Shown here: piece after piece, positions 34,654 to 46,831 of the stretch
Layout of the letters: every line of letters begins with the position of its first letter
Numbering within the stretch: position 1 is the first letter of the stretch
NCBI GenBank assembly: GCA_030278955.1
Contig: JAOANR010000006.1
Location: forward strand, 13,427,974 to 13,491,973
Direction: 5' to 3'
DNA length: 64,000 nt
Source: Hygrophila difformis
Taxonomy: Eukaryota > Streptophyta > Magnoliopsida > Lamiales > Acanthaceae
Program-made: the position numbers and the translations under genes
The notes under the pieces: model-generated
The model's input: the letters and a program-made list of their open reading frames with translations, nothing else
Told to the model about the DNA's origin: nothing
The model's database searches: none

Positions 34654-35440
34654 GATTATTGGCTTTCAAACAATCTCAATATACTTGTGCTCTTATTGAT
34701 TTGTCAATGCTTTTCATTCTTGTTACTAGAGAAGGATGTAATTTAATTTAATGTAGTTATCATTAGCCTGATTTCCTACTTTTCAATAATATTTTTTGAC
34801 TTAGTTATTACTATATGTGTTTTTGACCATTTGTTAATAAATTTCCTAGTTCCTACTATAAAAATACACAATACATTAGTGAAAAGTAGTCCTCAATATA
34901 CACAAGAAAAAAATTAAAAGCAAAAAAAAAAAAAAAGAAAAGTTGAGAAACTTGGCATGTATTCCTCACTAACAAAACTAGGGATCCGAATATATAGGGG
35001 TCCATTTCAAGATAGTCAAATTTCAAACAGCCAAGCCAAATACGGAAATACTACAATCAGACAATTATTCTCGTCTTTGTTGTGTTTTCCATCGTGTTTC
35101 CCGGCCCTTTTCTTTTAATGCATGCTTCGACTGGTGCGGTTTCTGTACTGACAATTAATTTGTCTGTACATACTAAATGATTCCACGCTATGAAAAATGA
35201 TGTTAGTTCCATGAAAATGATATTGCATATTTTATAGTAATATTCATCATTTTTTCATGAGCACACATCATTTCACACAGTCATTATTTTTTATTTTTCT
35301 GACATTATTTTTCTATGCGTATCCATCATTCTATTTTTTACAGTATGTCTGGTTGACAGCACACAAACCACACCCTGCTTCGACCCCGTAGCCAATAGCT
35401 TCTAGCTAGTTCAGTCATCGGTGGATATATATATATACTA
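34654..35440. other. Intergenic DNA
   Basis: No gene is seen. An A-run lies near 34920-34940, and AT-rich sequence with short broken frames fills the rest. Confidence 0.55.
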
Positions 35441-35698
35441 CCTCCGTTTTTTTAAAAATTGCAACGGACGCACAGTGCACGTAGTCCAATACACATTTTA
35501 AACCATTAATAACTCAAGCTCGGTACAAGTAAACATTCTAAAAGTTCGACATTTAAAAACTACTCGACGAGACGAATCTAACAAAATCTCATTTGGCTAT
35601 ATTTTAACTTATATAACTATAATAAAACTTGAAATCAAAATATGTGAATGAATAGTAGCCATTTTGCAAATGTTGCAACAAAAACAAAACGGAGGGAG
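35441..35698. mobile_element. Stowaway-like MITE copy
   Basis: 258 bp, starting CCTCCGTTTTTTTAAAAATT after TA and ending AACAAAACGGAGGGAG before TA (35699-35700). The internal family blocks 'gacgagacgaatctaacaaa' and 'tgcaacggacgcacagtgc' are present. Confidence 0.8.
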
Positions 35699-36141
35699 TA
35701 TAAGCTTAAGATAGCTTCTACCAATTACTTAAGCGCTCAAAATCCTTCCAGCAAAATGCACGTATGCTGCCCCCTTAATTTCACTATCTTGTACATTATC
35801 TTAATTTTATTCTTCAACTATTATAGTACTATACTACTACTAGTACTACTCTTTTTTCTTTTTTTCTCTTTTGAATTTTACATAAATGTGTAAGTGACGA
35901 AAAGGATTATATAGCTAGTGTGTGAAATACGTATTTTTTAGTGAGTTGGCACCTCATAATTTCTAAATCTGTCTAATCTCTCCCTATTTATATTTAATTT
36001 TAATCATCATTTGAACTTGTAGACTTAATTTAATACTCCCTCCCTTCTTTTTTTTTTTAAAAAAAAAATTTAAACTCTATCATTTGTATAGTTTATACTA
36101 TTCATCAAGTGACTTTGATTCAATTTTTCACCACAATTATA

Positions 36142-36401
36142 CTTAATCTGTTTTTTAAAGTTTGCTACGGACCCACCCAGCACGCAGTCCAACGCACATT
36201 TTAAATTATTAATAACTCAAGTTCGGTATAAGTAAAAATTTTAAAAGTTTGATATCTAAAAACTATATGACGAGACGAATCTAACAAGATCTCATTTGGC
36301 TATATTTTAACTTGTATAACTATGATAAAACTTTAAGTCAAAGTGTTTGTGTGAACAGTGCTACATTTGCAAATGTAGCAATCATTTAGAAATGGAGGAA
36401 G
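36142..36401. mobile_element. Stowaway-like MITE nested in another Stowaway-like MITE
   Basis: 260 bp, starting CTTAATCTGTTTTTTAAAG after TA and ending AGAAATGGAGGAAG before TA. Internal family blocks ('gacgagacgaatctaacaag', 'ctacggacccacccagcac') are intact and closer to the 12507 copy than to its host copy. Confidence 0.75.
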
Positions 36402-36521
36402 TATATAAGATAAAACATAGTCAAATGAGTTGTCGTTAGATTCGTCAATCGCGTAGTTTTAGAATATTAAATTTTTATAATTTTTACTTGTATATAATTT
36501 GAGTTATTAATGATTAAAAAT

Positions 36522-36876
36522 TAGGGGTGTCAATTTGGACACGAACCCGAACAAAACGAACACGACAGACACGAAAAATTTCAGGTTTGGGTTTAGCCAT
36601 TTTGGGTTTTTTCCAAATCAGATCGACCCGAAACCCGACCTGAAATATTATTCCACCTTCTCAAACTGACACGGACACGACCCGAAACCTTAAATTTTGT
36701 CAATTTTGGCTATAACCCGAAAAAATGAACCCGAACGATACGAAAAATTTCAGGTTTGGGTTTAGTCATTTTTTGTTTTTTCCCAAATCAGGTCGACCCG
36801 AAACCCGACTTGAAATATTATACAACCTGATCAACCCGACACGAACACGACCCGAAACCTAAAATTGACACTCCTA
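36522..36876. mobile_element. hAT-type MITE (TAGGGGTGTCAA) nested in a Stowaway-like MITE
   Basis: 355 bp with terminal inverted repeats TAGGGGTGTCAATTT and AAATTGACACTCCTA. It is flanked by a perfect 8 bp direct repeat, TTAAAAAT, at 36514-36521 and 36877-36884. The inside holds repeated 'gaacccgaac', 'gacccgaaacc' and 'aatttcaggtttgggttta' blocks in direct orientation. It is non-coding. Confidence 0.88.
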
Positions 36877-36979
36877 TTAAAAATATATATTAGATTGCGT
36901 GCAATGTAGAAATAGAGATGTTATAAAAAAAAACCGGAGGGAGTATGTAAATGAATACTATCCAAATGATGTTGTTGAA

Positions 36980-37141
36980 GGGGCAAGTCTATGCCTTCCA
37001 ACCCTGGGGTTGGGGGTTCGATTCCCCACCCGGTCCTCTATCCCTCTCATTTATTTATTTGTAATTTGTGGAATGAACTCCTATCATCATTTCTCTGGAT
37101 TGGTCTCCTCCAAAAAACCATTATTAAAAAATTAAAATAAA
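36980..37141 (+). mobile_element. tRNA-derived SINE with 15 bp target duplication
   Basis: It has a tRNA-like head ('gggcaagtctatgcc' region, box B gggttcgattccc), then 'tttgtaatttgtggaatgaac' and 'ctcctatcatcatttctc' as in the sister copies, ending in an A-rich tail. The flanks AATGATGTTGTTGAA (36965-36979) and AATGATGATGTTGAA (37142-37156) are a 15 bp direct repeat with one mismatch. It lies about 95 bp upstream of the TATA box of the 5-phosphatase gene. Confidence 0.78.
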
Positions 37142-37231
37142 AATGATGATGTTGAAAATACACCACACAGTTTTTTTTATTATAATAAGAAAGAGGGTCC
37201 ATGTGTCCATAATGTGTTGGATAAAATATTC

Positions 37232-37237
37232 TATAAA
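37232..37237 (+). promoter_or_regulatory. TATA box of the inositol 5-phosphatase gene (predicted)
   Basis: TATAAA within 'attctataaatggcg'. The sequence after it turns purine/CAA-rich ('cataacaaacaacaaatcac') and then C-rich, typical of a plant leader, and runs into a good donor aag|gtatgc at 37457/37458. Confidence 0.5.
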
Positions 37238-37264
37238 TGGCGTTGGGTGGCCTCCTCCTCTGAA

Positions 37265-37457
37265 TTCACATAACAAACAACAAATCACAATAGCCCTTTG
37301 CCCAAAGAAAAAAAAGGTTCTCTCCCAAAAGGAAGAAAAGGAAAAGCTAGCTAGCATCATTCATCCCCGGCCTCCACCCCCTCTACCTCTACTCCAGTCC
37401 CCGTACAATTTTCTATTCTTCTCAGCATCCAGAGTCGACACGAACTAATAAAACAAG
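37265..37457 (+). other. Predicted 5' untranslated exon of the inositol 5-phosphatase gene
   Basis: The transcript probably starts about 30 bp after the TATA box and this leader exon ends at aag|gtatgc (37457). The next exon would begin after tttcag at 42050, 24 bp before the ATG at 42074. The intron would be 4.6 kb. The link is inferred from splice sites and the lack of another gene between; the start point is approximate. Confidence 0.4.
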
Positions 37458-38245
37458 GTATGCATTGCTTTTCACTCTCAATCTCATCCTGTTTTAATTA
37501 ATTTATTATTCACTTGAATCGAGATTAGTATTAATAAATCTGCAGACAGTTTGCAACTTGCAAGTCAATGCAGTTAGTTGGCTTTATCCATTATATAATA
37601 CTCCACGAGTAATATAGATGACGAAGTAGCTGGCTAACTGTTCCCAATAAAAAAGCTTTTTAGCTTTCTGGTATGTTTTTGTTTTGCTTTGGATTAGATT
37701 AATAGTATAAAATGTTGTGTGATTAGTTAGATCTGACGGTTACAAAACAGAGATATTATACCTGTGTTGTGCTGTGTGTGTTTGTTCTGTGTTGGTTTGT
37801 TATTGCCAATTGCCATTGGTGCCTGCCTCTGTGAAGAGATGTGTAGTGGAATAACAACAGACGAATTGCACAGTGGGGAGGGAATAGGGATTGGGGGATG
37901 GTTGGTGGCCCTGTCACCTGTGACTGTGAGGAAGTTTTTACTCTGGTCTCCTTTTCTTGGAGCATATCTTAGATTTTCTGTGCCAATAATTTTTATGCCT
38001 TCAATGTGTGCAAGTCCCATTTATACAGACTACAGTCATAGATGCAATTATACAGATATGAACATGAAGTTCACAAATCTATACACACACATATTGAATT
38101 ATAGATATATCCAATTATTCAAGGGATGAAAATGGAGTGCTCATGAATACACTAAATTAGTGCCCTCCTATACTTTTTCTTTGTTTATTCTTATAGTTCC
38201 CTTTCTTGACAGCTTCTTTGATAGAGAAACTTCATTCATGTAACA

Positions 38246-38263
38246 CCCCCCCCCCCCCCCCCC
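38246..38263 (+). repeat. Run of 18 C
   Basis: An uninterrupted C run in the predicted leader intron. Such runs are also prone to length errors in sequencing. Confidence 0.9.
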
Positions 38264-39248
38264 AACCAACTCCCCCAAATATTTCATTATATTCACAAGT
38301 TAAGTGAAATATTTCATTATTTTCACAAGTTAAGTGTTGGGATTTGGTTTGGAATCTGATTTGCTCCTACTGCTGAAGTCCTGAAAGAATATTTTATACG
38401 CTGAATGAGTGTTTTTTATGTGTTGAGTATTTTTATACTGTCTAGACACCACCCTCATACACACACCTCATAAAAATTTCTTAACGTAAAGTTTGTCACA
38501 TTTACGATGATACTTTCTCCATTCTTATTTAAGTTTAAATTTTACCCGATTTTTTTTTGGTAAAAAATAAATTATTTTATGAGTAAAGTATAGTAATGCA
38601 ATTAAGTATGTTTTTTTAATGAATTAAATTTTTTAAAAAGTGTAATATATGTAGTATTTATTTCAAGACAAAAAAAAATAGAAGTAGCATATAATAAATT
38701 GATATTGTATGATTCAAAGGATGAGGACTTGCCCACCATCCCCTTTATCACTATGGTATGGGCTTCTATCATTTTTCTTGGCTTCGGCTCCTCTAATTAT
38801 TATTATTATTTTTTTTTAAGTATAAAGTTCCTCCATTTGTTAAATCGATATGTCTTTTTGCGACGGTGGGAGCGAGCATGTTAAAAGGGCATCAAGTGGG
38901 TGGGATTGCTGTTATTATAATAATTATATGTATGCAAGAATTGGATCATTTCTCTCATTTTTATTTTATTTTATTTAGAGCATAGTACATTGTTTTTTAA
39001 AGAAAAAATAAAGTACTCCTATAATAATTGACAATTTTTAAAATTAATATATTTTCCGCCAAATGTTTTAAACTTGAATTTTTCAGGATATAATTTTAAG
39101 ATATCTAGTTATTGTAATTATATATTTATTTTATACTTTTTACTATTTTTTTTGACTATTTTTATTGTAATTATATATATTTATACTTTTACTATTTCTG
39201 ATAAAATTTACTAAACTTTTACTCTAAATCCAATTTTAAATAAATAAG

Positions 39249-40247
39249 GATGTAATAACTAAAATAGGCCACCAGAAGGAGTCATTTCCACTTTTGGGCC
39301 ATGATATTTTGATTTAGGGAAATAGACCATCAGAAGGATTTCGGGCTTGAATTTAGGCCATTGGGCTGGAATTCAGGCCGTGATGGCTTAAAAGTGGAAA
39401 TCGACTCCTTCTGATGATCTATTTTAGTTTTTCTGAATTATTTTTTATTTTTATTTTATGTAGTTAAAATAAATAATACTCATTCCGTGCCATTATTTAT
39501 GTCATACTTTCTTTTTCTTGTTCCAACATTTTTATTTCATTTATTTTTTAAAAATAATTAAATATTAATTGTCAAACATTCCCATCATATAGCATTAATA
39601 AATAAATATATTAAACTTACAAACTCAATATCATTAATATTACAATCCAACCTATAACCATATATGAGTAAATCACATATAAATAAATAAATTAAAATTA
39701 TAAATTCATTACAATCACATTATATAAATTCTTAAGTTACTTTTTATATAATGTGATTGTAATAAAAGTTAACTAAGAGTTTATATAATGCGATTGTAAT
39801 GAGTTTAAAATTTTAATTTATTTATTTATATGTGATTTACTGATAGTGGTTGTAAGATGGATTGAAATAATTAATGGTAGTGGGTTTGAAAGTTTAATAT
39901 ATTTATTTATTAATGTGATGTGATTGATAAGTTTGACGATTAATATTTAATTATTTTTTAAAATAAAAATAAAAAAATATTGGAACAAGAAAAAAAGTAG
40001 GACATAAATAATGGCACAGAATGAGTATTAATTATTTTAATTACATAAAATAAAAAATAATTGAAAAAACCAAAATATGCCACCAAAAGGAGTAATTTCC
40101 ATTTTTAGGCCATCACGACCCGAATTCCAGCCCAATCGCCTAAATTCAGGCCCAAAATCCTTCTAATGGCTCATTTCCCTAAATCAAAATATAGTGGCCC
40201 AAAAGTGGAAATGACTCCTTCTGGTGGCCTATTTTAGTTATTATCTC
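39249..40247. mobile_element. 1 kb near-perfect inverted repeat (Mutator-like foldback) in the leader intron
   Basis: Two arms of about 485 bp (39249-39738 and 39765-40247) are reverse complements with few mismatches, with a loop of about 27 bp. Matching blocks include 'aataactaaaataggccacc' facing 'ggtggcctattttagttatt', and 'attccgtgccattatttatg' facing 'cataaataatggcacagaat'. The flanks ataaataag (39240-39248) and gtaaataag (40248-40256) agree at 8 of 9 positions, consistent with a 9 bp duplication. It is non-coding. If the leader intron is real, the pre-mRNA contains a long hairpin. Confidence 0.72.
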
Positions 40248-41293
40248 GTAAATAAGTGCAACAAATAAAATAAAATACTAATTATAAATGTTAATTTTCC
40301 TTATTCATACGATAACACATTTGGATAAAAAACAGGAAAAAGAAAAAGTGATCCTTATCCATTGACTGCATTTATTCATTTCATATTAAAAAAAAGTCAA
40401 TATATGATTTATTCAAGCGATGGGTACAAGCATTGAATAATGGTAATATATCCAACACAAAACAGACCCACACTTTCTGGTTCCGGACTAGAGCCCACAA
40501 CTAAGCATGACCGGTCACATTCCGTCCCCTACATGAAGTAGTGGAGTATTTTTTATACGGCAAATATTTTAAACTTACAAGATTTAATGGAGTACAGTAG
40601 TACTCGTATAGCTATGGCAATGGCATCGTACGTAGTATTCTACCCTGGTCACACACTATATTTCTAACTACATTATCTGGAAAAAAAGAAACAAGTTTGA
40701 ATTGAATATATTACTATTAAAAAGGATACTGTATTTCTTTTATTTAGTATAGAAGTACTATGTTTTAAAAGCTTTACGTAAAAACGCTACTCTAAAACTC
40801 TTAAGCTCAATAAATCAAATTTGAATTGACAGGATATATTATTATTGTACTCCGTATTTATCAAAACCTGAAGTGATAGTTTAGTACTCCCAACTCCATA
40901 GTCCGTAAAAGCATTTATTGAAGATCAAATCACAAATGATTTTGTTGTCGGCATTCTTTTTTCCTAAAGTATATTTTTATGTAGCAGTAGTAGTAATTTG
41001 TTTTCCCATTATTGACGAGTAAATACCAACCATATACTCACTCATATGTGGTCCTTCAAAATCTGACCTATACTAATAGACAACATGTTTCCAATTTCTT
41101 CAAAAATAAAAGATGTAGGAGTATTTTCTTCTTTCCTACTGTTTATGTTGTCTTTTTAAATTATAATTTATTTTATTGAACAGAATATATATATATATAT
41201 ATATTCCAGTTACAAAACTTCTGTATCTACCACGGTTGGCTAACAAATTGAATTTGTTCTCTGCTATCATTGGCTGATCATATTCCAACAAAA

Positions 41294-41590
41294 GACCATC
41301 TCCAACCGAAAATACTAAATTCAAACAAAAAATACAGAAAAAATCACATCAAACAATATTTTATCTCTAACTGAAAATGCTAAACTCAAACTCAAAAGAA
41401 TAATTTTATAGAATATTCTCCTTTTAAATCTTCATCAAACTCAAAAGAATAGTTTTGGTGTGATGAATAATACAAACTCAAATTTGAGTTTGAGTTACTG
41501 CAAAATGGAAAAAACGAATATTACATTTGCAGTACCATTGGACCAAAATCTATTCATTTTTTCTTTTTGCTTTCGGTTAAAGATGATTCG
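41294..41590. mobile_element. Possible MITE with 'catctccaaccgaaaa' ends
   Basis: The left end catctccaaccgaaaata and right end ttttgctttcggttaaagatg are inverted repeats about 290 bp apart. Inside are repeated 'aactcaaaagaata' blocks and the palindrome 'aactcaaatttgagtttgag'. No clear target duplication was found. Confidence 0.4.
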
Positions 41591-42073
41591 AGTAAATCCA
41601 AACTCTAAATTCTAGTATGTGTTATCTTTTTCCTCCTATTTTGTTTGCTTCAATGTAGACTCCTTCCTTAATAGTATTTTTTATGATACAGTTTCGAAAA
41701 TAGTAAAGATATATGAAGTTCAAGCTATACAAACTATAAATAAAAAAATTTAAAAAAAAAAATCAATAAAAGGGAGTTGAAAGATATGGACCATGGTCCT
41801 CATCCCCTTTTCAATATTGAATTTAGTTATGTAGAACGGAGCTTACTAAACAAGTATACACAGGGCATGAAACTCTTGAATTCCTGGTTAACGTTATTCA
41901 ATTGTGGAACACATTATGCAGCAAATATTAGTATTTTAGTGACACTAGGCTAGGCTGTACCCCATGGATTTATTCCCTCATTTCTCCTGCTCCATTTTTG
42001 AATTCATATGTTGGTTGTTGTTTATTGTGACTTGTCAATGCTCTTTCAGGACCTTTTCCTTTCCCCCCTCAAG

Positions 42074-44594
42074 ATGAAGAAGGACAATTCCAGAGGCAAT
42101 CACCACCACCACCAAGCTGAGGTAATTCTGAATCTCCTTCAAATGCTGTACTACTACTAATTGTTTCCTTCAGTATGCTCGAAATGGAATGAGAATGACC
42201 TTAATTAGATAACTTGGGGTGAATTTTCATGTATTTATATTATTATTGGCCTGGCTGCAGTTGTCGTGGCGGCGCGTGGTGTTGCGGAAGTGGCTGAACA
42301 TCTCAACCAACAACTCCGATTACGCCGCCGATACTGAATCGGATTCCGATTGCGACACAGGTTTGGCGCCCCCGCACGTCCTCGTTTCGCTTCACCTCCC
42401 CTGATTTCACGCGTTTTAAGCCCTCTCGTATGTTTGGTCTTCGTTTTCACAGAAGAATATAATTTGCCGGGAGAATCGCGGTTCAAGAATGGCAAACCAG
42501 ACGCAGACGGACACCAGCCTGACGCTAATGGTATTTTTATTTATTTTTGACTTTTCAATGAAACGCGCTTTTGATTTGTTGTTGCTAGGCCTAGGAGTAA
42601 TTTTATATCCATCACAAAATAACATGATTCACACACGTCACCATTTCGAAAATAATTTTGCACTATGGATAGATCTTTTTTTAAAGAAAAAAAAAATTAA
42701 AAAGCTTTAATAGAGAACGTTAGGTTGTGTGATTCTCGTTGCACAAAACATATACAGGTAATATTGTGAAATTCATATCTTCCATGTCTGCATGCTCCAG
42801 AATTTGTTCTTACCATTTCAGCCATTCTTTTAAATTCTAGGGATCTAAAGTTTGTTATCTCTTACTTTTGCAAATTAATAACATAATTTTGTGTGTTTTC
42901 AGCATCAGATGCTGCTCTTCCCAGGTTAAGAAGGCGTAAATCAGAGACATTTAGAGCTCAGTACATTAACTCCAAGGAAATCAAGTATGGTTTTCCTTGC
43001 ATTCCCATCACCAAAGTAGCTTATATACTATTTCAATAAACATTTAATATTATTTCGTAAAAACATTAAAACTTCTGGTCCCATAATATCTTTGTTTGGT
43101 TTCCCTAGAGTATGTGCTGCCACATGGAATGTCGGTGGCATAGTTCCTCCAGATGACTTGGATCTTGATGATTGGCTAGATATCGAGGATCCAGCTGATG
43201 TTTATGTGATCGGGTTAGTTCCTTATGTTGTACAGTTTATGGCTTTATTTTCATCTACAGTTCTCAAAATTGGTTTTATTTTATCATACTAGTATAAATG
43301 GAAAAGTGTATCTAGGGTCTTTCATTGTTTGGACTGAATACAGTGGACATATGCGATCTATGCAGTTGACACTATATAGGCTTAGACGACGATGATGACA
43401 ACGATATAATTTAGCAATAAATCTATTTTGGTTCAGTAGTCATTGCCCATTTTGTTTAAGTCTGTGCCATCTCACATTGTTGTCGTCTGAGATTGCAAAT
43501 TCTCCTTTCAAGGGATGTGCACTTCAAATTTATGGTTGAGATGGTTAGACAGCGTATTCAAGAAGCCTTGATGAACTCAATGCTCTTTTACTGACTTAGA
43601 TTTGATTTTTTTTTTTTTTAATTTTATTTCTATTGCATCCGCAGGCTTCAGGAGATCATACCACTAAATGCTGGTAATATATTTGGAGCTGAAGATATCC
43701 GTCCTGTTATAAAGTGGGAGAATATAATACGAGAAGCACTGAACGAAGTCCCCTCACAGACCAAATTTAAATGCTTCACAGATCCCCCTTCTCCATCAAA
43801 GTTTAAGCCATCTGATGATGCCCCGAACATAGAAGATGAAATAACACTAGACTCTGACAGCGACGGTGAAGAGGAAATTTACCCACTGAACGATGACACA
43901 AGTGTTTTTGAGGAAATCAAGGATGGGAAAGTTGGAGGAGGTAATTTTCTTGTTGCTGATTCATTTGGCATAAATAAGAATGCCAACTTAAGAAATTCCG
44001 GAGATCAAGAGTTGCAGCGACAGTTTTCGTACCACAAGAAACTTGACCGATTGAATTGCTTGACAGATGATTCTAAAGAAATTTCAAAATCCCAGGATAC
44101 ACAACATATCAACAAATTTACCAGAACACTTAGTGGGACAGAGAGAATAGGCTTAAGTTGGCCAGAACCACCACTGCACCTCTTAGCACCGCATGTTTTT
44201 GAGAGACATAACTCTTTCACGCCTTCTAAGTCTTTCAAATCTTCTAAATCCTTTATCAAATATAATTCTTTTAAATCAAATAATATTCATGATAACAAGG
44301 TACACGACTTAGCTTCACTTGCGAATCTTGACCTTGAATCTCTAATAAATCGAAAGAGAAGGTCACCATTTGTTAGGATTGTTAGCAAACAAATGGTTGG
44401 GATCTTTCTTACTGTTTGGGTTCGTAGGAGCTTGCGAAGACATATACAGAACTTGAATGTATCTACTGTTGGTGTTGGTGTCATGGGCTACATTGGCAAC
44501 AAGGTTTGTTCATCCATTTTAATTGGTTCTATTTTGTGAATATATCATATTTTACTGAATAACAATTTAAAGTAACTCTCTCTCTCTCTCTGTG

Positions 44595-44640
<46 letters not shown>

Positions 44641-46831
44641 GGATCAATTTCAGTCAGTATGTCTATACATCAGACACTCTTTTGCTTTGTTTGCACCCAT
44701 CTGACAGCAGGTGAGAAAGAGACAGATGCAATGAAAAGAAATGCCGATGTGCATGAAATACATAGACGCACACGTTTCAATTCATTTGGAAGTATTGGGC
44801 TTCCCAAAAGAATATATGACCATGAGTAAGTATATCTTACCAGCCCACATGTTCTTCAAGTCTTGCTAAAGATTTACACCTAATCTTTAAATGGTACTTC
44901 CCCAGTGTTTTTATTATTCTAACATTTGCATAGTTGACACTATTAATTGAGTAACTTTGAACTTTTTAACACAGTTACATAAGGTAAAACATTGTAACAT
45001 GAGATGTTGGATTCGTCTAATCACACAGTTTTAGAATATTAAATTTTTATAATTTTTACTTTTATATAATTTGAAATATTACTCGTTAAAAATGTGTATT
45101 GGATTGCGTGAAATGCATATTTGTTTAGAATTTTTTAAGGATGGATAGAGTAGGTGTTAACTTTAATTGAAGGATAGGATAGAGCTTGTTATGTGAAGCA
45201 CATGTTTGACATGTTCATCTCTCTTCATGTTTTGAATAGCATAAATTCAACACTTCGTGGTGCAAGAATCTTGAAACAAGTATCGCAACAAACTTGGGAA
45301 TGGATCTTCCTGCAAGCCAATATTTGGTTTTGTAGTTTCAATGTCCATGTCATCATTAGTGGCGATATCTCCATGTTGATAAATGTTACTATTGATAGAA
45401 TTTGCATGAAAATGAACAAAAGATGTGGGTGGTTGAAAGAAAATGTTGAAATGGATATATGGCCTTTATGAGAAAGCATGTTTTAATAGTTTTCAGGTAT
45501 ATAGTAGACCTTTTTATGATCCTATACAGGTGAGTAGATACAAAGATTATGTTTTAATCAAACACAAGAAAATTTGGTCCCGCATCGTGGGATAAGGACT
45601 CGGATTATTATGATGATGGTTCTATTCTATATTAGAAACCTGATTTGAGGTACCTGTAAACAAGCTTTGTGTAGTGTGCAGATTTCTGAATGCGTAGGAT
45701 CTTAAACTGTATCACTTTTCTTTCTATTAGTGGTTTAATGACATTAGTAAAGTGATATATTTTTTTCTTTTTTTTGGGGTGATTCCTATAATCTCATAGT
45801 TAATGTGATGATAAATATTATCTGGTCACAGGAGAATAATATGGTTGGGTGACCTAAATTATCGAGTCAATTTGACTTATGACCGGACTAGAGAACTCAT
45901 ATCCAAAAAGAACTGGTCCAAGTTAGCTGAGCGGGATCAGGTGATTTTGATTTTCTCTCTGTTTGCTTTTTCCTTCTCAATCTTTTCAAAAGCAAAATGC
46001 AAGTCCCATCATTGGGTATTATCTGGTGTTGGCCTTCTCGCAATGATGTTTTAGGATAATATGATGACCATTTAGGCTCAAGTACATAATGATACTCCTC
46101 TGCCTTGTCCATTTATTTCAAGTCCATATCCATTCTAGAGGGGATATATTTATATTGTTGTTGGATAGACTGATTATAATAATAATTGATGAATTGCCAT
46201 CGGTATGTATGTTATCTGTGGGTTTGGTGTTTGACTTTTGGTAATGTGATATCGATTGCAGCTGGCAAAAGAGCTGAAAAAGGGCGGTGCATTTGATGGA
46301 TGGAACGAAGGGGTTTTGAACTTTGCTCCAACTTACAAATATGAAGCAAACTCTGACATTTACTATGGAAAGGATCCAAAGGCTGGGAGGCGAACACCAG
46401 CATGGTATGTGTTTTATCCATTGGGATACCCTTATCTCTAATGCCTTGTCTTTGACCATGATTGTTTGTGTGTCCTGTATTGTGAATTTCCATAGACAAG
46501 AAAACATGATTCCGTATAACTCCATAAGGTTTCTGATTTTCAAAATTCAAACTTGGATGTTGTTTCCAGGTGTGACCGCATACTCTCATTTGGGACAGGA
46601 ATGAAGCTTCTGAGCTACAGGAGATCTGAACTGAAACTATCCGATCACCGCCCTGTGACCGCCTCTTACTCGGTGGAAGTAGAAGTGTTTTCACCTCGAA
46701 AGTTGCAGCGAGCACTGACTTTCACAGATGCAGAAATCGAAGAACAGGATATCATCACGGAAATGGGAATTGGTGGAGGAATGAGTCTGTTGAGACCAGC
46801 AGAGGAGTTGACATATTTGGAGGAGCGGTAA
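42074..46831 (+). CDS. Type I inositol polyphosphate 5-phosphatase
   Basis: Ten coding exons: 42074-42121, 42261-42360, 42453-42530, 42903-42984, 43109-43213, 43645-44503, 44641-44825, 45832-45940, 46262-46404 and 46570-46831. They give 640 aa with all phases consistent. The N terminus (SWRRVVLRKWLNI, then an Asp/Ser-rich stretch) is typical of plant type I enzymes close to IP5P1/IP5P2. The catalytic domain begins CAATWNVGG. The long exon 6 carries a Ser/Lys-rich insert (PSKSFKSSKSFIKYNSFKS), then VGIFLTVWVRRSLR and VGVMGYIGNKGSISVSM. The catalytic motifs WLGDLNYRV and SDHRPVTASY are intact, with PAWCDRILSFG between them. Such enzymes remove the 5-phosphate from inositol phosphates or phosphoinositides. 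Intron 6 ends in a long CT tract and intron 7 holds a Stowaway-like MITE. Confidence 0.95.
44576..44638 (+). repeat. (CT)n tract forming the splice-acceptor pyrimidine tract of exon 7
   Basis: About 30 CT units, interrupted once by 'tgtgtctctt', run directly into cag|GGATCA at 44640/44641. The microsatellite therefore serves as the polypyrimidine tract of this acceptor. Confidence 0.93.
44897..45150. mobile_element. Stowaway-like MITE in intron 7 of the 5-phosphatase
   Basis: 254 bp between TA dinucleotides, starting CTTCCCCAGTGTTTTTATT and ending TTAAGGATGGATAGAG. Internal blocks are 'gttggattcgtctaatcaca' and 'gtattggattgcgtgaaatg'. It belongs to a subgroup with 'gtctaatcacacagttttag', shared with the copies at 48047 and 48417. 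Confidence 0.72.

Larger units (their letters stand above)
36036..36943. mobile_element. Stowaway-like MITE containing two later insertions
   Basis: The outer ends are CTCCCTCCCTTC after TA (36034-36035) and AACCGGAGGGAG before TA (36944-36945). The body is split twice: by a second copy of the same family (36142-36401) and by a hAT-type MITE (36522-36876). Removing both leaves a single family member of about 290 bp with continuous 'taaaaatatatattagattg' sequence. Confidence 0.78.
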
